Shown here: positions 7,601-10,579 of the stretch, piece after piece
How positions within the stretch are numbered: the first letter of the stretch is position 1
How the letters are laid out: every line of letters begins with the position of its first letter
Origin: Thalassiosira profunda
Lineage: Eukaryota; Bacillariophyta; Thalassiosirophyceae; Thalassiosirales; Thalassiosiraceae
Reading direction: 5' to 3'
Assembly: GCA_036939355.1 (NCBI GenBank)
Contig: JALLAP010002469.1
Coordinates: forward strand, 1 to 10,579
DNA: 10,579 bases
Position numbers and translations under genes: made by a program
Notes under the pieces: model-generated
What the model was told of the DNA's origin: nothing
Database searches by the model: none
What the model saw: the letters and a program-made list of their open reading frames with translations, nothing else

Positions 7601-8924
7601 GGGGTAAGTGTTGGCTGTGTATGTGTTGCTCCTCTGCTACTAGTCTTGTCTTGCTAACATTTGGGCATCGTCAGGATTCGTTGGATTTGCCAACATACTC
7701 TGCGGAGGTAAGATGAACGACATCCCCGGAGCTGCCCGAATTGGCCGTGCAAGTATGGCTTGTATGAAGAAGAGATTCCAATCAACCGAGCAAACTGCGA
7801 GATATGTCGCGAATTACGGCGTTTTGTCACATTGGTGTGAACCCTTGCAAACGTGCTCGAGCATGATCAGTCAAGCCTTTGATGCTGGAATGTCGACTGG
7901 GAATAGCCAAGCAGCGTTCCTCAACTCCATCCAGCATATCAAGGTCNGCCTTTGATGCTGGAATGTCGACTGGGAATAGCCAAGCAGCGTTCCTCAACTC
8001 CATCCAGCATATCAAGGTCGCAATCATTGCCGGAGAAAAGCTACCAGTACTCCTGAAGAAGGTTGACTACTATCTGCAGCTCGCGTCTGCGGCTCGCTCA
8101 GAATTGACCCGGAGTTATCTCCTGATCTTCCGCGGCACAATTACGATGTTGATTGACCGAACCCCACCCTCCGATTCAACGCCTGAAAACGGGAGCAATG
8201 CCAATCTCTTGGAGACGCAGTTTTTCCATCGCGCCCTTCAGGCTTACTGGATGGGTCACAGCGAACGGTGCCACCATTACATTGGGAAGCTGCAACAAAT
8301 GAGTTCGAGCGCGGCCCACGGACGGTTGAGCAACGTCATGATGACATTTATCAATGGCCTCAACTCGTTCAGCGTGCTGAAACGAACCAACACGGCCAAG
8401 CTGAGGGTGATTCCGAAGAACGCAGTCATGGCACTGAGAGATGCACAAACGCATTCTCGATGGAATTTCCGAAATAAAGCACACCTCTTGGGTGAGTATC
8501 TGACGCAACTTTGATACGATAGCCACAGCATCGCTCATGATTTGTTTTGCATCATCTTTGTCAGAAGCGGAGAATTTTTCGTTCCACAACAATCACGAAG
8601 ATGCGAAGGCGAGTTACGCTGCCGCCATCACCTCTGCCCGGTGCTCGCGCTTCGNTCCACAACAATCACGAAGATGCGAAGGCGAGTTACGCTGCCGCCA
8701 TCACCTCTGCCCGGTGCTCGCGCTTCGTCCACGAGCAGGGGCTGGCGTGCGAGCTCGCCGGACTGCACTACAAAAAGATGGGCGACATTCGGAGTTCGAT
8801 GAGCTTCTTGACCCAGGCCAAAGCTTGTTATACCGAATGGGGGTCGAACGTCAAGGTCGACAGCGTCGCGCGGCATCTCGAATCGTTCCAGAGCCTCAGA
8901 TTGGTACCCGGCCAAGTGCCCTAA
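4671..8924 (+). CDS. AAA_16/STAND-type signalling ATPase with helical repeats, complete, three exons
   Basis: The exons are 4671-7603, 7675-8491 and 8565-8924. Each contains one 72-bp assembly duplication plus an N. Counting each duplicate once gives exactly 1297 codons with the stop (1296 residues). Order: variable N-terminus; a short kinase C-lobe-like remnant (RALGELFYRLF at about 176-186, LLVRNLL and a DLHLLLLDP segment to about 288); LYGREN (314); P-loop GGFSGSGKS with Lys349; GYVITGKFDQ; Walker B VMLFLDDLQWSD with Asp478/Asp479; GSYRSNEV; KGNPYF (575 on); FVHDKVREAAYSLIP (about 689); then a long TPR-like helical region with YSPGGFVGFA, LLEAE and Y.EWGS.VK. The same order occurs in bacterial Ser/Thr-kinase/AAA/GAF/histidine-kinase proteins. 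In those, a kinase lies in front and GAF plus histidine kinase behind; both are missing here. It probably acts as an ATP-driven signalling switch in the cytoplasm, ligand unknown. ATG 4671 is used; ATG 4680, same frame, has better context. Confidence 0.88.
7214..7358 (+). repeat. 72-bp direct duplication around a single N (first of three)
   Basis: 7214-7285 and 7287-7358 are identical, separated only by the N at 7286. The 73 extra bases shift the frame. Counting the segment once restores the ATPase frame (SELHEDI then PESVDND). The exact length shared with the other two sites points to unmerged contig ends, not biology. Confidence 0.95.
7604..7674 (+). other. ATPase intron 1, 71 bp, phase 1
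   Basis: The donor is GGGGG|GTAAGT and the acceptor CGTCAG|GATTCG, with a good branch-site match CTAAC (7654-7658) 16 bp before the acceptor. Splicing makes SPGGFVGFANILCGG, which matches the repeated helical pattern of this ATPase family. Unspliced reading ends in an unrelated tail and a stop. Confidence 0.9.
7875..8019 (+). repeat. 72-bp direct duplication around a single N (second of three)
   Basis: 7875-7946 and 7948-8019 are identical, with the N at 7947. Both encode the same AFDAGMSTGNSQAAF segment in different frames relative to their surroundings. Only one copy fits a continuous ATPase protein. Confidence 0.95.
8492..8564 (+). other. ATPase intron 2, 73 bp, phase 1
   Basis: The donor is CTTGG|GTGAGT and the acceptor TTTGTCAG|AAGCGG after a T-rich tract. 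Splicing restores HLLEAENF, the LLEAE motif typical of the family. Reading straight through meets a TGA at 8512-8514. Confidence 0.9.
8583..8727 (+). repeat. 72-bp direct duplication around a single N (third of three)
   Basis: 8583-8654 and 8656-8727 are identical, with the N at 8655. The segment encodes part of FHNNHEDAKASYAAAIT in the last exon. Counting it once joins LLEAENF to VHEQGLACELAG and the stop at 8922-8924. Confidence 0.95.
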
Positions 8925-9023
8925 CAGTTGCAGAGCCCGGAACCATCCAGGATCGTTTCATGATAACTAGTAAACAAACCATTCACATTGCCGCTGCAAA
9001 TTCGACACCCACCACAGCGAGCA

Positions 9024-10173
9024 TCACGTCGCCCTCCCCTCAATGAACGAATTGGTGGGCGCCGCCACACTCGACGGCATCGCCCCCAAAGCACCCTTGG
9101 GGGAGTGGACCGCATGCAGCAGATACTCGGCCATCTTCCGCCCGCCCGCCGCGGACGGCTCCACCCTCGCCACGTAGTCCGCACTCTGCGTCCCGTCGAG
9201 GGGACGAAAGAGTGCGACAGGGACCACCTCCGACCCCGGAATTCTTATGTTGCTAGTGGCCTCTTCGAACAGCTTTCGAACGAGCAGTTGGATCTTCCCC
9301 TGATTCGTATTGTACCCTATCGCCGCAAGCGCAGAGTTCGCCCACGAGGGCACGTTGTTTTCATCGGGATAGTAAATAATGCACACCAAAATCTTCTTGG
9401 GCTTCGTCTTCGACGTCAGCGCCTCGAGGTACTTTTGCACTCTCGTGCCAAAGAGATGCCGCAGGTAGCCCAGACAAGGCGGGCAGGCGCAGGCGCACGA
9501 TGCCAGCGACGGCCCGCAGCCACAACAGCAGTCGTCCATCTGCATCGACCAAACGCAATCAGAGAAAAGTGAGAGGGATTGCAATTGCAGTCCACGAAAT
9601 TGCCCCATTACTCACCGGAACCGTCCCGCACGTCCTTCCGCCCTCCAGGCACCCCATCGGCAGGCAGAGCAATCCCGCCACGCTCGCAATGGTACAAGGA
9701 GTAGGACACAAGGCAATGTCGTTGCCGCCAATCGACACTATCAGCACATCCTCGGACGATATGTTGTCCCGCAGGAATCTATCCTGCGGCCACAGTCGAC
9801 GGGTGCGCTCGTTGAGCGTCGTTGCTTCGACTGCTGTGTTGATGGCCGCGTATTTTATCACTCTCTCTCCACGACCATCGCCACCTCTGTATGCATCGGC
9901 AGTTGCATTCTTATGTTCGCCCTCCGACAGAGCATTCAGCCAGTAAGTGACATCGCACACGCTCGTGGGCGGCTGCAACACTTCCGCATACGCCCCCACC
10001 GCGGGCCGCCGGTCGTGGAACCAATATTTGTTGTCCAGGGACGAGTCCCCCGCAGTCCAAATCAAGGCGTCGGACGTGTCGCGGAGCCGGGGGAGGAGGG
10101 TGCGGAGGTGCCGGACCTTGTGGCCGTGGTACTCGCCGTAAAATTCGGAGGAGGGGATCTTGGAGGACATCAT
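9024..10173 (-). CDS. SGNH/GDSL-fold hydrolase-like protein, two exons
   Basis: The exons are 10173-9616 and 9539-9024, giving 357 residues. Block I of the SGNH fold is clear as IWTAGDSSLDNKYW (Gly42-Asp43-Ser44, the usual nucleophile). A block II-like INTAVEATT (111-119) and block III VSIGGNDIAL with Asn151 (oxyanion-hole Asn) follow. After a cysteine-rich stretch (170-208) come VQKYLEALTSK, ILVCIIYYPDE (236-246) and a C-terminal RVEPSAAGGRKMAEYLL. The last motif aligns with block V, normally DxxHPN..G, but has Glu313 where the catalytic His should be and Ala310 for the Asp. Hydrolase activity is therefore uncertain. I recall similar protist proteins of unknown substrate. No signal peptide is obvious. 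The start is one of two adjacent ATGs, 10173 or 10170; longer frames upstream rely on GTG. An out-of-frame ATG at 10195 lies just upstream. The stop is 99 bp from the convergent ATPase stop. Confidence 0.86.
9540..9615 (-). other. intron of the SGNH gene, 76 bp, phase 0
   Basis: On the minus strand the donor is TTCCG|GTGAGT and the acceptor GATGCAG|ATGGAC, with a CTGAT branch-like site upstream. The two flanking frames each carry half of one SGNH domain: GDS and GGND before, YYPDE and VEPS..GG after. The length is not a multiple of three. Confidence 0.88.
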
Positions 10174-10509
10174 GGCCAGGGCGGGGGATAGCCATGTAGA
10201 CGGCGTTGTTGCAAGTTGCAAGTTGCAAGTTGCAAGAGCAGGGTGCGGAGGGCCAGGAGGGGTGGAGGAGGGCGGGGTGCAGCGGGGTGCCGAGTCGGGG
10301 GCCACCTGTTAGGGGTGTATTAGGGGTGAAAAATTCTAGTAGTACGTGAGAGAAATGAGTTGAAAAGGATTAATGAATCATTTTATGTATCTCTATTTGA
10401 CCTCATTTTTTTTTGCTCACTGCTCTGAGAGAGCTCGATGTACGATGCACCTCCTCCTCCTCCTCCTCTTCTAGCCCCCGTCTCAGCAATACAATAATCA
10501 AGGGCAGTC
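10174..10509. promoter_or_regulatory. divergent intergenic region, 336 bp
   Basis: This region lies between the SGNH start (minus) and the start of the edge gene (plus). It contains four tandem TTGCAAG heptamers (10209-10236), a GGAGG-rich stretch (about 10245-10285), a T run near 10407-10415 and a pyrimidine-rich CTCCTCCTCCTCCTCTTCTAG ending about 10473. The last could be a splice acceptor in the leader of the plus-strand gene. No convincing gene lies within it. Confidence 0.5.
10209..10236. repeat. four tandem TTGCAAG heptamers
   Basis: Four perfect head-to-tail copies of a 7-bp unit lie about 36 bp upstream of the SGNH start codon. They could be a slippage tract or a cluster of binding sites. 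The core TTGCAA is palindromic. Nothing in the sequence decides between these. Confidence 0.85.
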
Positions 10510-10579
10510 ATGGGATGCTGCTCGAGCGTCCCTCACGCCAAGCGGCGGTACCGCGACCCCGCCGATTTGGACGAGGTCT
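10510..10579 (+). CDS. start of a protein with MGCCSS acylation-type N-terminus, runs off right edge
   Basis: An ATG with G at -3 and G at +4 opens a frame beginning MGCCSSVPHAKRRYRDP that is still open at the window end (23 codons). Gly2 with Ser6 fits the N-myristoylation pattern, and Cys3/Cys4 fit neighbouring palmitoylation, followed by a basic patch. This combination usually anchors signalling proteins to the plasma membrane. Too little is visible to name the family. It is divergent from the SGNH gene. Confidence 0.6.
   Translation, partial: MGCCSSVPHAKRRYRDPADLDEV

Noticed and set aside
7214..8727. Three real tandem duplications or a repeat-containing protein
   Set aside because: Identical 72-bp length, perfect identity, a single N at each junction and frame restoration on collapse point to assembly, not biology.
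1..10579. Bacterial operon, CRISPR array, prophage or transposon
   Set aside because: Introns, scattered strand orientation, no ribosome-binding sites, no spacer-repeat pattern and no integrase or transposase motif were seen.

Overview
The window is eukaryotic nuclear DNA, most likely from a diatom or related microalga. Genes are tightly packed on both strands. Four short GT-AG introns (71-116 bp) can be placed by reading-frame and family continuity. Start codons have no Shine-Dalgarno context. Some genes have eukaryote-specific relatives (a DUF2039/C9orf85-type zinc-ribbon protein), while others look like eukaryotic offshoots of bacterial signalling ATPases. The species cannot be named from the sequence alone.

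Layout, left to right. (1) 1-1653, minus strand: the 5' part of a large AAA_16/STAND-type ATPase gene that runs off the left edge. (2) 1654-2080: divergent intergenic region. (3) 2081-3313, plus: an unrecognised 410-residue protein with a glutamine-rich linker. (4) 4397-3358, minus: a two-exon DUF2039 (C9orf85-like) protein, convergent with the previous gene, with 44 bp between the stop codons. (5) 4398-4670: short divergent promoter region. (6) 4671-8924, plus: a complete three-exon paralogue of gene 1. (7) 10173-9024, minus: a two-exon SGNH/GDSL-fold protein, convergent with gene 6. (8) 10510-10579, plus: the start of a protein with an MGCCSS acylation-type N-terminus.

The main architectural feature is an inverted, head-to-head pair of related ATPase genes (1-1629 versus 4713-6398) surrounding two unrelated genes. 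Both copies are open in frame. Their similarity is patchy, with one 107-bp block perfectly identical and other parts carrying indels, which suggests gene conversion. The ATPases match the central module of bacterial Ser/Thr-kinase / AAA / helical-repeat / GAF / histidine-kinase multidomain proteins. The complete copy appears to have lost the front of the kinase domain and all of the GAF/histidine-kinase tail.

The complete copy is broken on paper by three places where exactly 72 bp is repeated around a single N. These are almost certainly unmerged contig overlaps. If each is counted once, the three exons give an uninterrupted frame of 1297 codons including the stop. No evidence links the genes into one pathway; beyond the paralogue pair they look like ordinary compact-genome neighbours.
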